Assembly: GCA_025506515.1 (NCBI GenBank)
Contig: CM046452.1
Coordinates: 67,861,560 to 67,925,559, forward strand
Origin: Flaveria trinervia
Taxonomy: Eukaryota > Streptophyta > Magnoliopsida > Asterales > Asteraceae
DNA length: 64,000 nt
Direction: 5' to 3'
Numbering within the stretch: the first letter of the stretch is position 1; each line of letters opens with the position of its first letter. The notes under the pieces are model-generated. The model was not told the origin of the DNA, ran no database searches, and saw only the letters and a list, made by a program, of their open reading frames with translations. Made by a program: the position numbers and the translations under genes. This document shows positions 44,101 to 55,726 of the stretch, in pieces.

Positions 44101-45270
44101 AGGGTTGTTCTGATTAACTGGTGCTCTTCCCTTCAGCTGCGGACATTCGTTTCGGCGATGATTTTCATTCCCACATTGATAGCAGATTGGTTTTGGATTT
44201 GCAGGGTTTTTGCAGTCTCGGGATATATGCCCCTTCTTCTTGCAGTTGTAACAGATTACCATTGCACAATTGCCTTGATGGTATCTTTGGCAAGTGCTGC
44301 ACCATGGCTGGTTTTCTGTCTGGGGTTTCTTTTCCCGTGTCATCCCTAGGTAGTTCCGAGGGGGTTGTCTAACTACTCGTTTCTGAGGAGTTCCTCTAAA
44401 TCTTTCCCCTGTGTTATCATTATTCCACTTTCTCTTTTCTCCGGATCTAGGGTTATTTAACGATCCATTTCTTATCATTTCATCTGTTAAACTTCCTGAT
44501 AAACTTACAGTATCTTGAAAAGTTTTGGGCCTAGCTGATTTTACTAATCCCCTTATTTGTGGCACTAGTCCCCAAATATATCTTCCTATTCTTTTCGATT
44601 CTGGGGTTACTAGGTGTGGTACTAATCTCGAGAGTTCATTATATCTGTCGGTATATTCCCGATATGCTGCTCCTTTCATCTCTAAAGCTAGAAACTCAGT
44701 TTCTAACTTTTCTATTTCATTATAAGGGCAGTATTTATCTATAATCAAATTCCTGAATTCTTCCCAACTTAATTTATTCATAACGTGCCTACCTTTGATG
44801 GTCATTTCCAACTTCCACCAGGATTGGGCTTCACCCTTTAGTGAGTGTGAAGCAAACAAGGTTCTGTTGCTATTGGCACATTTGCTGATTTCCAGAGTTG
44901 ACTCTATTTCATCTAACCAGCGTAAAGCCTGTACCGCTCCGCCTTTACCATCAAATTCTCGAGGTCTACAGGACATAAAAGCTTTGTAGGAGCATCCTCT
45001 TTCTATTATAGCTTCCTCTTCTGGTTGTTCCCTCGTGGTATCATCCATGGGTATCTCATTACCTGGTGTTGTTGTTCCGAGATTTAGGTTTTGTTGGAGC
45101 TGAGTTACTAATGTGGGTATGGCAGCTTCTAATTGTTGTGCTACTATCCGTGTGATCCTCTCATCTTCATTGGTGTTTGGGTTTATAGGGGTTTCTTCCC
45201 CAAGTCTGGTTCTAGGTCGTCCTCTTCGCGCCGTTCTTCTTATGGGCTGTGTGTCCCTTCTTGGCGGCAT
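41155..45270 (-). CDS. Gag-Pol polyprotein of element F (1371 aa, C-terminus frameshifted)
   Basis: One open frame from ATG 45270. Domains by residue: basic N-terminus 1-25; gag core about 95-265; zinc knuckles at C324-C335 (variant, x3 spacing to H), C340-C353 and C363-C376 (both CCHC); protease with Asp425 in [13 protein letters not shown] about 600-820 with FIDD at 760-763; RNase H about 900-1018 with Asp908 and Asp970; integrase zinc finger H1090/H1097/C1127/C1130; and integrase core with Asp1160, Asp1221 and Glu1257. All catalytic residues are present. Gag and pol share one frame, so no ribosomal frameshift is needed. It lacks only the integrase tail and chromodomain, which continue in shifted frames to 40725. 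Acts in cytoplasmic particles, then nuclear integration. Confidence 0.96.
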   Translation of the reverse strand: MPPRRDTQPIRRTARRGRPRTRLGEETPINPNTNEDERITRIVAQQLEAAIPTLVTQLQQNLNLGTTTPGNEIPMDDTTREQPEEEAIIERGCSYKAFMSCRPREFDGKGGAVQALRWLDEIESTLEISKCANSNRTLFASHSLKGEAQSWWKLEMTIKGRHVMNKLSWEEFRNLIIDKYCPYNEIEKLETEFLALEMKGAAYREYTDRYNELSRLVPHLVTPESKRIGRYIWGLVPQIRGLVKSARPKTFQDTVSLSGSLTDEMIRNGSLNNPRSGEKRKWNNDNTGERFRGTPQKRVVRQPPRNYLGMTREKKPQTENQPWCSTCQRYHQGNCAMVICYNCKKKGHISRDCKNPANPKPICYQCGNENHRRNECPQLKGRAPVNQNNPRGRAFIMQAEEARHEPEVVTGTFPVNNQYATVLFDTGATRSFVSNTFRQLLNLTTEKLDQKYMIELADGKIIEACEIIPNCTMNLDENYFNINLIPIDLGGFDIVVGMDWLSKNQAEIICGKKMIKIPLVKENRILCIYGEKPRGTIKIISCKNAQKYLRNNCLAYLTHIVDTKMDKAKLKDVPVVNEYSDVFPDELPGLPPPRQVEFKIELMPGTTPIAKAPYRLAPTEMKELMSQLQELLDKGFIRPSVSPWGAPVLFVKKKDGTFRMCIDYRELNKVTIKNRYPLPRIDDLFDQLQGSSYFSKIDLRSGYHQLRIQDEDIPKTAFRTRYGHYEFLVMPFGLTNAPAIFMDLMNRICKPYLDKFVIVFIDDILIYSKNRGDHEQHLRLTLELLRKEKLYAKFSKCEFWKREVQFLGHIVNQEGIQVDPAKIEAVKNWEDPKTPIEVRQFLGLAGYYRRFIENFSRIAQPPELTQKDKSYVWGEKQKNAFELLKSKLCSAPILSLPEGTDDFVVYCDASRQGFGCVLMQRSKVMAYASRQLRGSEKNYTTHDLELGAVIFALKIWRHYLYGTKCTIYTDHKSLQHIFEQKMLNMRQRRWIELLSDYECEIKYHPGKANVVADALSRKDRAKPLRVRAMRMELQSDLLRQIWEAQQKSKVEIKGQEKNLQADTHGILKFKERIWIPNDTILRKVILEEAHKSKYSVHPGNNKMYKDLKNHYWWPGMKRSVGEFVEKCNTCSRIKAEHQKPSGYLQQPEIPEWKWDQITMDFVTKLPRTSSGYDTIWVIVDRLTKSAHFLPIREDYKVEKLARIYIREIVSRHGIPISIISDRDSRFISRFWQTLQKALGTRINLSTAFHPQTDGQSERTIQTLEDMLRACALDFGGSWDIHLPLIEFSYNNSYHSSIKTAPFEALYGRKCRSPLCWNEVGDRQLIGPDIIQETSDKIKEIKNRLKTARDRQKSYADKRRRPLEFQMETKSI

Positions 45271-45422
45271 GCTTTTCTATAATTAATTATAGTAAATAAT
45301 AAGAAGAATTTTTAGATTATTAACAACATCCTACTTAACACATAAACAAGTAATAGCTTTGAACATAAAAGATATTTTTCATTTAAGTTCTTATTTAAAG
45401 ATTTCACATCAAAAGTTAGCTT
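45271..45422 (-). other. Spacer between extra ORF and gag in F
   Basis: 152 bp, AT-rich, stops in all frames. ACTATAATTAATTATAG|AAAAGC just before the gag ATG could be an acceptor. Confidence 0.4.
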
Positions 45423-45887
45423 CTAATTTCCCTGCACCCATTTCCATATTCTTGAGAAGATGTTTCCTGTAGGTGCTTTCAATTCCTTAACATCTTTCTG
45501 AATATTCCTGATTTCTTGTTGAATTTTCTTGAGCTGTTTAAGGGTTGGTTGAGTGACTGTGTTTTGATCTTCATCCACCCTTTGTCTCTTAGCTTTACTT
45601 TCTTCGTTTCCGAGGGAGTTAGTTTCTTGTATCTCCTTGCCTTCGTATTGCTTGGTCTTAAATTTGTTTCCGGGTCGTACCCTTTTCCTGGGAGTTTTAA
45701 TGGTATATCCTCCTACCATTACAGGTGCACGACGGACATAAAATTTAGGTTCGGGATTATCTTCTCCTTTGGTTGAAAAAGATTCTAAAATTTGCTGAGG
45801 TTTAGGTTCAGGCGTAAATCCTTCGTGATTATTATAATCCGAGCATTCGGATAAGTCAGTCTCACAAAATTTGTTATTGGTACTCAT
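45423..45887 (-). CDS. Extra ORF between PBS and gag of F (154 codons)
   Basis: Starts MSTNNKFCETDLSECSDYNN at ATG 45887; the frame is open to a TTG at 45923. The middle is basic with two NLS-like clusters (TPRKRVRPGNKFKTK, SKAKRQRVDED). The end is a predicted helix with heptad pattern (LKQLKKIQQEIRNIQKDVKE), closing IFSRIWKWVQGN. GTGTTGCAG|CC directly precedes the ATG and resembles a splice acceptor, which could pair with the LTR donors. The leaders of A, B, E and H have nothing like it. No domain is recognised; a nuclear or nucleic-acid-binding accessory protein is a guess. Being intact in a young copy supports a real gene. Confidence 0.6.
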   Translation of the reverse strand: MSTNNKFCETDLSECSDYNNHEGFTPEPKPQQILESFSTKGEDNPEPKFYVRRAPVMVGGYTIKTPRKRVRPGNKFKTKQYEGKEIQETNSLGNEESKAKRQRVDEDQNTVTQPTLKQLKKIQQEIRNIQKDVKELKAPTGNIFSRIWKWVQGN

Positions 45888-45923
45888 GGCTGCAACACAA
45901 ATCTTTTCATGATTCAAACCCAA

Positions 45924-46090
45924 TAGTTAGTTATCTATTTTTATACATATTATAAGTTTTCTGCATGAAACATACTTTAATATACATGGAATCATAATAC
46001 ACAAAATCATATATATACACATAATTATACATATATGAGCTTATGGTTATAGTCTAGGTATTTTTATGGTACCTAATTCTCTATAACCAA
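45924..46090 (-). other. 5' leader of element F
   Basis: AT-rich leader between PBS and extra ORF. Nothing else recognised. Confidence 0.6.
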
Positions 46091-46106
46091 TGGCTCTGAT
46101 ACCAAC
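46091..46106 (-). promoter_or_regulatory. Primer binding site of element F
   Basis: Minus-strand GTTGGTATCAGAGCCA, initiator methionine tRNA type, one base from the LTR. Confidence 0.92.
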
Positions 46107-46107
46107 C

Positions 46108-48573
46108 TGTCACATCCCGGCGGAAGCGTGAGATATTTAGGATGTGACTTGATTGTTCAGAACTCATTGTCGGATACTAATTAATAAACAACACATAATC
46201 ATACATATTTCATAACATAATATTAAGGTTAGGATTACATAAAATCATAATAGGCAAAATTGAAATTACATAATCCTATTACATCATAAAGTTTTAACAG
46301 CTACATCTTCAGAGACGATGGAAGTGAGCATCCACCGACACACTGAAGTCATACAAGTTCACAGTTAGGTTCACACAAACTTTTCCTACAACTTCACCCC
46401 AGCCATTAAAAACATCAAAGGAGAATGTTAGGTTGTTATTCATGATGAATTCCTGAAAAAGCATACCAAAAATAGTCAACACAAAGTTGGTGAGCTTCAC
46501 AGGTTTATTAAACAGATAATATTGATGCATTATTTAAACAACCAACCTTACATAGTAATCAGATTTATCTATATCTGTCATATCATATTCTCATAAATCA
46601 GATAACATAGCATTATAACACTCATTCTGTTAATGCAGGAGATATCTCCTAAGTAGCGCTACCAATGTTATCTAACGGTTCCACATCCGAACTAATGGTT
46701 GTAACATAAATTTCAGTAATAATACATCAATTCATAAATTAGTATGCTTTTTCCCCAAAATTTGATAAAAACAAAATGGGCCATGAAACTCACCTTTACT
46801 CCAAGTAATAACCTATAAACAAAAGAATTTTATAGTTTAGAAAACTTAACTATTTTCTTCAAAATTTTCAGTACCTCAATAGATTTGGAAATTTTTATAA
46901 CAAATAGGTTTATTAATCTGGAATATCACGTTAATTCTTATTTCCAAGATATTTACAGATTATTTTCTATAATTGTTATAAAGTCATCATAAATTGCCAA
47001 AAATAGTTTCCGTAGTCCAAAAATTCCCAAAATTTTACAGAGATTTATCATAATAATTAGAACTTCTTATAAATTTATCAAAGTCTAACACATAACATAT
47101 TAGTTTCTGTAATTTTTGCAATAATCTCATTTCTTCACAAAAATAGCTATATAGCTCCAAAAATTATTAAATTTATACATTCTGCAGTTTTGGATTTATC
47201 AATTTATCCATGATTTTCTCAGATTTTATTATGCTATTTAAGTATTTATTTTGATTTTTTCTACTGCAGAACATGTAAAAATTATATCTCAATTATAACA
47301 CAGGAATAAATTCTGAAATAATTCCAGGGACCTTAGTACTCCAAAAGGATCATTTTGTGAATTTATTAGAATTTTATAGAATTTATTTATATTAATTGCT
47401 TTATTTCAAGGTTATGTTTTAAAAATTTGGAACAATGTTTGTTCCCACAATCTTTATATGTCTTTATGATGTAAAAATTCCTTGTAATATGTTCACATAT
47501 AATGCTTTTGATTATATGTGTTGGTTAAACACATATGTCATACATATATATATGTTGACATACAAGCTTACCTTTGGTTGTTTACTTGCTTACGAAACCG
47601 AGAGATATGCTTGTTAACTAAGTACACGATGGTGGTGGTGATAGCTATAGGTGATGGTCTGTGATATTGGTGTTTTCGGGTGAGGTGGTGGTAATCGAGA
47701 GTGAAGTTGATGGTAATAGTGTGCGAGTGGAGGGTGACCGAATTGGTTGTGTTTGTTTAAAAGATGATGATATGGGAGCCTTTGATCGATGATGTATATA
47801 TATAGGGAAGTCCTTCATGATTACTCCTAACCATAGGTGATGAGGTGTTCATTATAGCTTGGGTTAGTCATGGCTAGGTGGCGGCTTTTGTGTGTGTGTC
47901 TAGAAGAGCCGAGGAGGTGACAATGCAAGGAAGAAGGTAGGTGGCATCTCTATAAGGTTCATGACTCATCAAGTCATGATTGCATGATTTAGTGTACTAA
48001 TCGGGTGCTTAATGAACCGTTATGTGAACTTAATTGATGCTTGGTTTGAAGTTTTAGGTGTGAAAGATTTGGTTTAGTTTGTTTTGATGTTAAGTTCTCT
48101 TGATGTTAACTTGTACTTATGGTGTTTGATTAGGTTGTGTTTTGATGTTGTTTATGGATGTATCTTAATCATATATGGTTTCATATCAAAGATTTGTTGC
48201 TTATGAATACATGCACACGTAAATTATATATGCATGCAATCATGTATACGTGCATCGCATAGTATATACATATAAACACATAATACACACATGTATTTTA
48301 ACAAGGGATGACATATGCATGAGTAAAACATAGATAATATACATGTGTATAATGTTTCTTAATAAAGATGGTTCATGCACACGTAAAAGGTATGTATGCG
48401 ACCATGCGTACGTATACTTGTATATATATGCAAGTGAATAATATACTTATGTAAACAAAATGAAAGCATGCATATGTTTATGCAAAAGTATATATATATA
48501 TATATTAACCTAGGTGTGGCTTAAGTTATATGAATGATCCTTGTATAATATTTCTTAATCTAGGGTTGTCACA
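46108..48573 (-). repeat. 5' LTR of element F
   Basis: Near-identical to the left LTR; differences are mostly one-base indels. Contains the same inverted repeat (46109-46117, 46140-46148), small frame (46309-46443) and intron signals. Confidence 0.95.
46309..46443 (-). CDS. Small conserved reading frame in right LTR of F
   Basis: Identical in sequence to the frame at 38411-38545. In the element's sense this is the copy in the 5' LTR, the one that a genomic transcript could carry depending on where transcription starts. Confidence 0.35.
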   Translation of the reverse strand: MNNNLTFSFDVFNGWGEVVGKVCVNLTVNLYDFSVSVDAHFHRL

Positions 48574-48578
48574 ATGAT

Positions 48579-48959
48579 AGACAAACTTGTACTTTAGTCT
48601 TCGTTTAACGTCAGTGAAATAGAGTATGAGCAAGTATAGTATCTTACAGATGTGATTCATTGTGAATATGCAACCTTTGTCTGTGTAGTTTATATGTTTG
48701 GATCCGGATAATCACAAACGATGGTATTTTAGAATAACTCATGATTCGGGAGATATAAGCATCCGACAAGCATTTAGCGTCTTGTAAAAACATAGCAAAT
48801 GATTGCTAATCTGCACATATTTTGAGTTTAAAGAAAATTCTAAGCCCAATCTATGCGTTTGAGTGATTTTACAAAATTTGATTGTAGAGGATAAGAGGCT
48901 ACCACTTTATCAAAACTATAAAAAACAAAGTTACCTTTTTTGCAAAGGCCAACGACAAA
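48579..48959. other. Spacer between F and solo LTR G
   Basis: No gene or known repeat seen. Confidence 0.6.
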
Positions 48960-48964
48960 GAAAC

Positions 48965-50760
48965 GGCCACATCCCAACAGAAGCGTGCAATGCTTGGATG
49001 TGACTCTTTGGCTCAAAACACATTAATCATAGACACATTAACTATAACAAGTAGTAGAACATAACATCATATATATATATATATATTATATATATATATA
49101 TATATATTGGGTTATATTTATAATTCACACAAAATTTAGCCTACATAAAGACTATTACAAAGTATCATGTACCCTATTACAAAAGTGTCAAATAACTGCT
49201 TCATTCTTCAGTAATATTAGATGTGCACATCCATTGACATGTAAGATCATACATATTCACAGTTAATTTGACACATGCCTTTCTTATCACTTCATCATAT
49301 CCATTGTAAACATCAAAGGAAAACATAAAACTGTTAGTCATTCTGATTACGTGAAAATATATACTCAAAACGATCAACATAATATTGGTGAGAACATAGG
49401 TTTAATGACCAAACATAATATACTAATGTAATATAAATAAGATTACAACCAAACCTACTTATAAGCTAGGTTATTTATAACAGTCTCAATACAAATCACA
49501 CAATGAGATAATATAGCATCACAACACTTATCCTATTGGTGCAGGATATATTTTTTTAAGTAGCGCTACCTATATTACTAGACGTTTCCTAATCCAAATT
49601 AATGATTGTAGCTTATGGCACAATGACAATATATCTCAAAAAATCTTATTTATATTAGCATCAATCACAAAACAATATGCTTTTCCTCCAAAAATCATAA
49701 ATGTAAAAAGCTCTATTTTACTCACCTTATTTCCACCCAACAAGTCAAATAAATCCTATAAAATAAATATTTGTTAGAATAAATCTAATTTCTTTAAAAT
49801 TTTCAACATTTAAATCATTAATTATATCAAAATTCTCATCCGATAGCTACTGCTATCCAAACATCACCAAAATTTATCATCACAATCACTCTGAAAGCTA
49901 TATTATCTAATAAAATCTCAGATTAATAACTCATTACAAAAACATTCTAGGATTTTTACAAATTTCACATGAATTAACAGAAAAGTTATACATCTCTAAA
50001 AATTACTAGTTTCATGCAAAATGTTCTATTCTAAGGATTATCTTAGTGTTTTGCTATTTCTTTTAATATTCTATATACAGAATGTTAAAAAATATATATA
50101 CCAGTCATACAAGAAAATTAATTCATGAAGTTTATTCAAGAATTCCTATAAAATATAAGAATTATTATATAATTTTTCCAGATTTTTACAAGGTTTGGAT
50201 CTCCTTGAATTAATTATATAAATTGATCTACCTAGTATTATTACATAAAAAAAATCAAATTACTATTTCCAATATTTTCCAACAAGTTCCTAATTTTATT
50301 CCCACAATTACAGTCATTTAATTATTTAGTCCCATTCATCAAGAATATCTATGTTTCAACCATTTAAATTTGTGTTAATTCTTTGATTTTTATAAAACCT
50401 TCAAACTTTCTATTTTGAATCCTTTTCTTACTGATTTTTGAATAATATCATTTGCTTATAAGTTTTTGCAAATAATCTTTATGATTCATAAAGGGTTGGT
50501 TTGTATATGTTTAGTTAAACACACACATATACTTCTATCTATTGGGTATAGAAATCAAACCTTGAGTGACGATGAAAGAACTTAAAAAGATTGCTTGGTT
50601 AGACTCTTGATGATCCGCTTAGGGTGCTTGTTCTTTGAATTTAAAGATTGATCATAAGCTTAGGAAAGTAACTCAAATATATTCACCTATAAGATATAAG
50701 CATGGAATATCAATTTATGAAAATGTTAAATTACATAAACTCAGTTTTAGGGTTGTCATC
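48965..50760 (-). repeat. Solo LTR G, diverged relative of the F LTR
   Basis: 1796 bp, GGCCACATCCC to TAGGGTTGTCATC, with GAAAC on both sides (48960-48964 and 50761-50765). No internal region, so it arose by LTR-LTR recombination. Shares with F the terminal inverted repeat (48968-48974, 48996-49002), AGCGCTACC block (49561), donor GTGAGT (49720-49725) and small frame (49201-49341). A (TA)n tract is at 49068-49107. Confidence 0.88.
49201..49341 (-). CDS. Small conserved reading frame in solo LTR G (46 codons)
   Basis: MTNSFMFSFDVYNGYDEV, then KACVKLTVNMYDLTCQW, stop TGA at 49201. In-frame with the F copies, conserved F-S-F-D-V-x-N-G, CV-x-LTVN-x-YD. A solo LTR cannot transpose, so this copy is a fossil; its intactness may be chance or recent formation. 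Confidence 0.3.
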   Translation of the reverse strand: MTNSFMFSFDVYNGYDEVIRKACVKLTVNMYDLTCQWMCTSNITEE

Positions 50761-50765
50761 GAAAC

Positions 50766-50997
50766 TGTATGAATATAGGCAATAGATAATGCATGATAGC
50801 CTCAAATTCAATTTGGTTGAATATATTTGAGTAATTATATAGTTTGAAGTATATTGTCTTGATTATTTCCTTTTTACTTTATATTGTTTAAAAATATTTA
50901 TAGCACTAATGATGTATAATAAGTTAATGCGTAAAGCTACAGGTAGTCACGCAAAAACTATTTATTTGGTTTTTTAAAATTTTAGCTTAATAAAAAC
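50766..50997. other. Spacer before element H
   Basis: AT-rich, no feature recognised. Confidence 0.6.
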
Positions 50998-52129
50998 ATA
51001 ATTGTAAGGCCCCGTTCCCGGGATGCTTACAACTGATCAATCATTACACATAAACATATATTTTCATTAAATTATATAAAACATTGAAGCAGAATCATTT
51101 AAACAAACATCTCATTTCATTATAAAAGTTTTTGCAAAACAATACATCGTTATCAGATTACAAAACACATGTTGCATTACATTATAAAAGCATTATAAAA
51201 ATGGATGCCAACCAAAAGAGCTGAGTAGCCGCCCCGTGCCATCCTCAACAACATTACACGCCAACTGGAAACATATAAAAGTCAGCGTTGCTGAGTGAGT
51301 TCTAGTTTTATAATAAAACATACTTTGTCTTTCGTTTAAACCCGTCCTTTACTTTCTTTCAAATCATACCAGACTTAGAATGTGATCACACATCATACGT
51401 ACACATACGTAATAGTTATTATCTTTATCATCGTTCATTTCGTACAATTATTATCTTTCGTTTTCATCTAGGTCCTGTCATGTGCTTAAACCCCCTCTAG
51501 AGCGCCAAGTAATTCATCTAGGGTTAAGCGACAAAGACCCCATACACATGGTCTATCACACCGATTGAACCCCTATGTGCATCCTCATGGGGTATTTAAT
51601 CCGCACACAGTTGAGCTGACAACCCCTCATTGGGTGTGAACCTCCATATATTTGCTTAATCACAAGGATTAAGCCCTAGTGTGCATCCTCATGGGGTAGC
51701 TAACCCGCACACGGTTGAGTTAACACTCCTCATTAAGTGTGAACCTCCATACATTTGTTTGCAAGCCTTTATTACGTTTGTTCATTCATTAATGCATGCA
51801 TTCTTCATTTCGTTCCTCTTTTCATTATCTTCCACTTTACGTTACATAATACTTCTCATTTCGTTCATTAACATACAAAGTAAAGCCACAGGAAGACAAT
51901 CATACGAAGCAAAGAACATCAACATAACATATAAACATCGCCATACATGGCACCATCATACATGCACAACATACATCATACATACCATCATGCATAAACA
52001 TCAATCATACATCATTAATATCATAACGTTTATGACCTCAAAAGTCAACTTATACGAACCCCTGGGAATCCCCCAAGTCAAAACCTACATCTGCCTTTCC
52101 CCCGAAAGTCAGAAAACAAACTATGTTCC

Positions 52130-52510
52130 TTCGAGCGTATGAGCCCTAGTTGGGCGTATAGACCCTTTTCAGTCGCATGGCCTTCCATGCATATGAGAAC
52201 ACTAAGGCGAATGGACACTATGGGCGAATAAACACTTAGGCGTATGGACTCCTAGTCGCATAGCCTTTAGTCACATGACTCCCATACGTATGAACCTCAG
52301 TCGCATGGCATTCGGGCGTATGGGCACTATGGGCGAATGAAAACTTAGGTGTATGGACTCCCAGTCACATAGCTGTCAGTCGCAAGACTCCCATGTGTAT
52401 AAACCTCAGTCGCATGGCACCCATGTGCATGGACTTCACTCATATGCCTTTCGACCGTATGGCCTCCAGTCGCATGCCATTCTATCGCCTGGCTTCCGGT
52501 CGCATACCCC
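52130..52510. repeat. CAGTCGCATGGC / GGCGTATGGAC array in left LTR of H
   Basis: More than twenty units of the type CAGTCGCATGGC, AGGCGTATGGACTCC and GGGCGAATGAACAC. The CAGTCGCA form is the same as the dyad half in copia element C. Confidence 0.88.
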
Positions 52511-52954
52511 TAGCTGGGTGCAAAATGTAGTCTTCCCCTAACCTAATCTGCAATTTTTAGCCTCCAAAACCTCTCAAACCTGTTCTAAGCTCAAATCAAC
52601 CATCCTAAACCTTAGATACACATACCACAACACCATTCAAGCACAACCAAGCCCGAAATCAAACCCCACCCGAATCACACACATACGCATACACATACAT
52701 ACGGGTTTTTCACCTAAAACAACCAAAAACGATTTGCCATGTGTTCCAACCCCAAAATCAGTTGAAAACCTGTAAAAGAGTGGTCCTAGAACTCACGTTG
52801 AAAGCCTCTTCGAGTAGAGCTTCTCACAACTCGCTTGACTTTGACTTTTGCACTTGATTCTTCGAGAAACGCTAGGTTTGGCTCTCTTTTCCTCTCTTTC
52901 TCTCTTTGGCCGAATGGAAGAGGGTGTGGGAGAGGGGTGTGGGCAGCCATGCCC

Positions 52955-52962
52955 CTTTTATA
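52955..52962 (-). promoter_or_regulatory. TATA box of H LTR (left copy)
   Basis: Minus-strand GGGGTATAAAAGGGGCATGG, about 120 bp into the LTR in sense. The same in the right LTR at 60041-60048 (GCGTATAAAAGGGG), the copy that would start genomic RNA. Confidence 0.7.
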
Positions 52963-53082
52963 CCCCCACTCCTCCAAATATTTTCCCGTTTTGGCAAGTT
53001 TGGTCCCTCGACTTTGAGCTTTATTTCTTTTCTTTCTCTATTTCTTCTTTCTTTGGCTTCAAAGGAAATACCGGGTTACAAG

Positions 53083-53095
53083 TCCACCCCCTTAA
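53083..53095 (-). promoter_or_regulatory. Polypurine tract of element H
   Basis: Minus-strand TAAGGGGGTGGAC next to the 3' LTR. Confidence 0.8.
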
Positions 53096-53119
53096 ATAGG
53101 TTTCATCCCCGAAACCTGT

Positions 53120-54418
53120 TATTCCTCAAACAGACATGGGTAATGCTGTCTCATCTCTTCTTCAGTCTCCCATGTAGACTCGGATCCCTTCCTGTGCTTC
53201 CACTGTACACGCAAAAGAGGAACCACTTTATTCCTCAGCCTCTTCTCTTATCGATCAATGATCGCCACTGGTTGCTCCACATAATTAAGTCGTTCATCTA
53301 CCTCGATATCCTCCAGTGGTACAATCATATCCTCATCTGCTAGACACTTTCTGAGATGAGATACATGGAATGTCAGGTGAATTCCACTTAACTCATATGG
53401 TAACTCCAATCTATAGGCCACCTCTCCTACTCTAGCATTGTTTCGGAAAGGCCATATGTATCTCCGGCTTAACTTGCCCCGCTTCTGAACCGAATGATAC
53501 CCTTCCAAGGTGAGACCTTCAACATAACTCTATCACTCACCTAGAATTCAATCGGTCTATGTCGTTATCAACATACGACTTCTGTCTATCTTTGGTTGCC
53601 TTCATGAAGGCCTTGACTTTTTCAAGCTTCTCAGTCGTAGCCTCGATCACCTCGAGCCTTCCTAACTCTTTCTGACCAATATCACCCCAACAGACGGGTG
53701 TTTTGCATCTCTTACCGTATAGCATCTCATAAGGAGGCATACCAATACTAGCATTGATAACTGTTGTTATATGAGAACTCAGCTAACGGTAAGTGGTCAT
53801 CCCAACTTCCTCCAAAATCGAAGACACATGCACGAAGCATATCCTCCAATGTGTGAATGGTCCTTTCAGACTGACCATCGTTTGGGGATGATAAGACGTG
53901 CTAATATGTAACCTCGTCCCCATCGCGTCGTGGAATTTCTTCCAAAATTTAGATGTAAACCAGGTGTCACGATCTGACACAATAGACATCAGCACCTCAT
54001 GACGAGTTACAATTTCCTTGATGAGTAGATCCACTAATCTTTCGGATGAATATGTTTTGCGGATCGGTAAGAAGTGACCACTCTTCGTCAAACGGTCCAC
54101 TAGCACCCATATGGCATCATACCCTTTTGGGGTACGTGGTAGCTTTGTAATAAGATCCATGGTGATGTTCTCCCACTTCCACTCTGGTATATCCAGAGGT
54201 TAGATATTCTCATACGGCTTTTGGTGCTCGGCCTTCACTTGTAAACAAGTAAGGCATTTACTCACATACTCCACTAAATCACGCTTCATACCTATCCACC
54301 AATAGTATTTCTTCATGTCTTGGCACATTTTTGTAGCACCGGGATGGATTGAGTATCGAGTCTTATGACCTTCATCCACAATTTTCATGCATAGATCCCC
54401 AAAATGATGAATCCACAT
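53120..54418 (-). pseudogene. Integrase and chromodomain of element H
   Basis: Pieces: 54418-54200 zinc finger ([23 protein letters not shown]); 54160-53783 core ([25 protein letters not shown], then [10 protein letters not shown] where [11 protein letters not shown] is expected, an indel that hides the Glu); 53740-53537 ([20 protein letters not shown]); 53508-53248 tail (VGEVAYRLELPYELSGI, VDERLNYVEQPVAI). A TAA then interrupts before EKRLRNKVVPLLRVQWKHRK and WETEEEMRQHYP, the chromodomain, which ends near 53125. Confidence 0.88.
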
Positions 54419-54427
54419 CCGTCCTAA

Positions 54428-55726
54428 TCAGGTTCTAACACTGAGTGTGTTTTCACCCAATTCTGTAATCAAACCTCTCATTCTCTCTGAGTTAAGATGA
54501 TCTTCTTTCAATGCCTCATCTTGGAACTCTTTGACTTGCTTCATCACATCGGAGGTCATGATCAACTCGTAAGCTTTCACCCAAATCGGTTCGGGTCTCT
54601 CTTTCCGGCTAAGGGCATCCACCACCATGTTGGCTTTGCCTGGATGGTAATGGATCTCGCAGTCATAATCCTTTATGAGCTCCAACCATCGTCTCTGCCT
54701 CATGTTTAGGTCCTTCTGCTCAAAGAAGTACTTCAGGCTCTTGTGGTCAGTGAATATGATGCACTTCGTCCCGTAAAGGTAGTGCCTCCAAATCTTTAAC
54801 GCAAAGACCACAACTGCTAGCTCTAAGTCATGACTAGGATAATTGACCTCATGAACCTTCAACTATCGGGATGCATAGGCTATAACCTTTCCTCTCTGCA
54901 TTAACACACACCCTAACCCTGAGTAGGAAGCATCAGAATGAACCACCAGATCTTCACTTCCATTGGGTAATGACTGAACAGGAGCTTGAGTCAACCTCGC
55001 CTTTAATTCCTCGAATGCCTTCTCTTGAGCTTGACCCCATACAAACCTTACATCCTTACGGGTGAACTTGGTTACTGGAGAAGTGATCTTAGAGAAGTCT
55101 TGAATGAATTTCCTGTAATAACCCGCCAAACCCAAGAAACTATGAATCTCAGATACTGTCTTTGGAGACTTCCACTGCGTCACCACTTTCACCTTTTCCG
55201 GGTCCACTATAATTCCCTCGGGATTCACCATGTGACGGAAGAACGGAACTTCACACAACCAAAATGTGCACTTGGAGAACTTGGCGTACAACTTCTCATT
55301 TCTCAACGTCTCCAGAACCTCCTGCATGTGACCGATATGCTCTATCTCGCTCTTCGAATAAATCAGGATATCATCAATAAACATAATCACTGATTTATCC
55401 AACATCGGGCGACACACTCCATTCATCAGATCCATAAAAGCAGCTGGCGCATTGGTCAAACCAAAAGGCATGACAATAAACTAGTAATGTCCATAGCGTG
55501 TGCGAAAAGCTGTTTTAGGAACATCCTGCTACTTCACTTTCAACTAATGGTAACCAGATCGAAGATCTATCCTTGAAAACCAATTAGCACCTTGAAGCTG
55601 ATCAAACAAATCATCAATTCTTGGTAACGGGTATCAGTTCTTTATCGTCAACTTGTTCAGCTCACGGTAGTCAATACACATCGTCATATTACCGTCTTTC
55701 TTCTTCACAAATAAGACCGGAGCACC
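54428..55726 (-). pseudogene. RT and RNase H of element H
   Basis: RT motifs resume after a nonsense codon near 55730 and further breaks at 55500-55720. 55471-54863 carries [19 protein letters not shown], the catalytic [12 protein letters not shown] and [18 protein letters not shown], and runs into RNase H ([18 protein letters not shown]) up to a TAG for Gln in YASRQL. 54862-54428 gives [20 protein letters not shown] and [20 protein letters not shown]. Catalytic residues are present. Confidence 0.88.

Larger units (their letters stand above)
38209..48573 (-). mobile_element. Element F: young, nearly intact Ty3/gypsy chromovirus, 10.4 kb
   Basis: LTRs 38209-40691 and 46108-48573 (2483 and 2466 bp) are nearly identical, and ATGAT flanks both ends (38204-38208 and 48574-48578). 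Order on the minus strand: LTR, PBS (46091-46106), an extra ORF (45887-45423), gag-pol (45270-41155), integrase tail with chromodomain in two shifted frames, PPT, LTR. LTR identity and the uninterrupted 1371-codon gag-pol point to recent insertion. The chromodomain and LTR length fit the Tekay group broadly, but the LTRs are a different family from A, B, E and H. Confidence 0.95.
51003..53080 (-). repeat. 3' LTR of element H
   Basis: TGTAAGGCCCCGTTCCCGGG to ACCGGGTTACA (one base lost from GGGTGTTACA). Contains repeats at 51545-51750, a motif array at 52130-52510, a donor GTGAGT near 52790 and TATAAAAG at 52955-52962 (minus strand). Confidence 0.93.
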
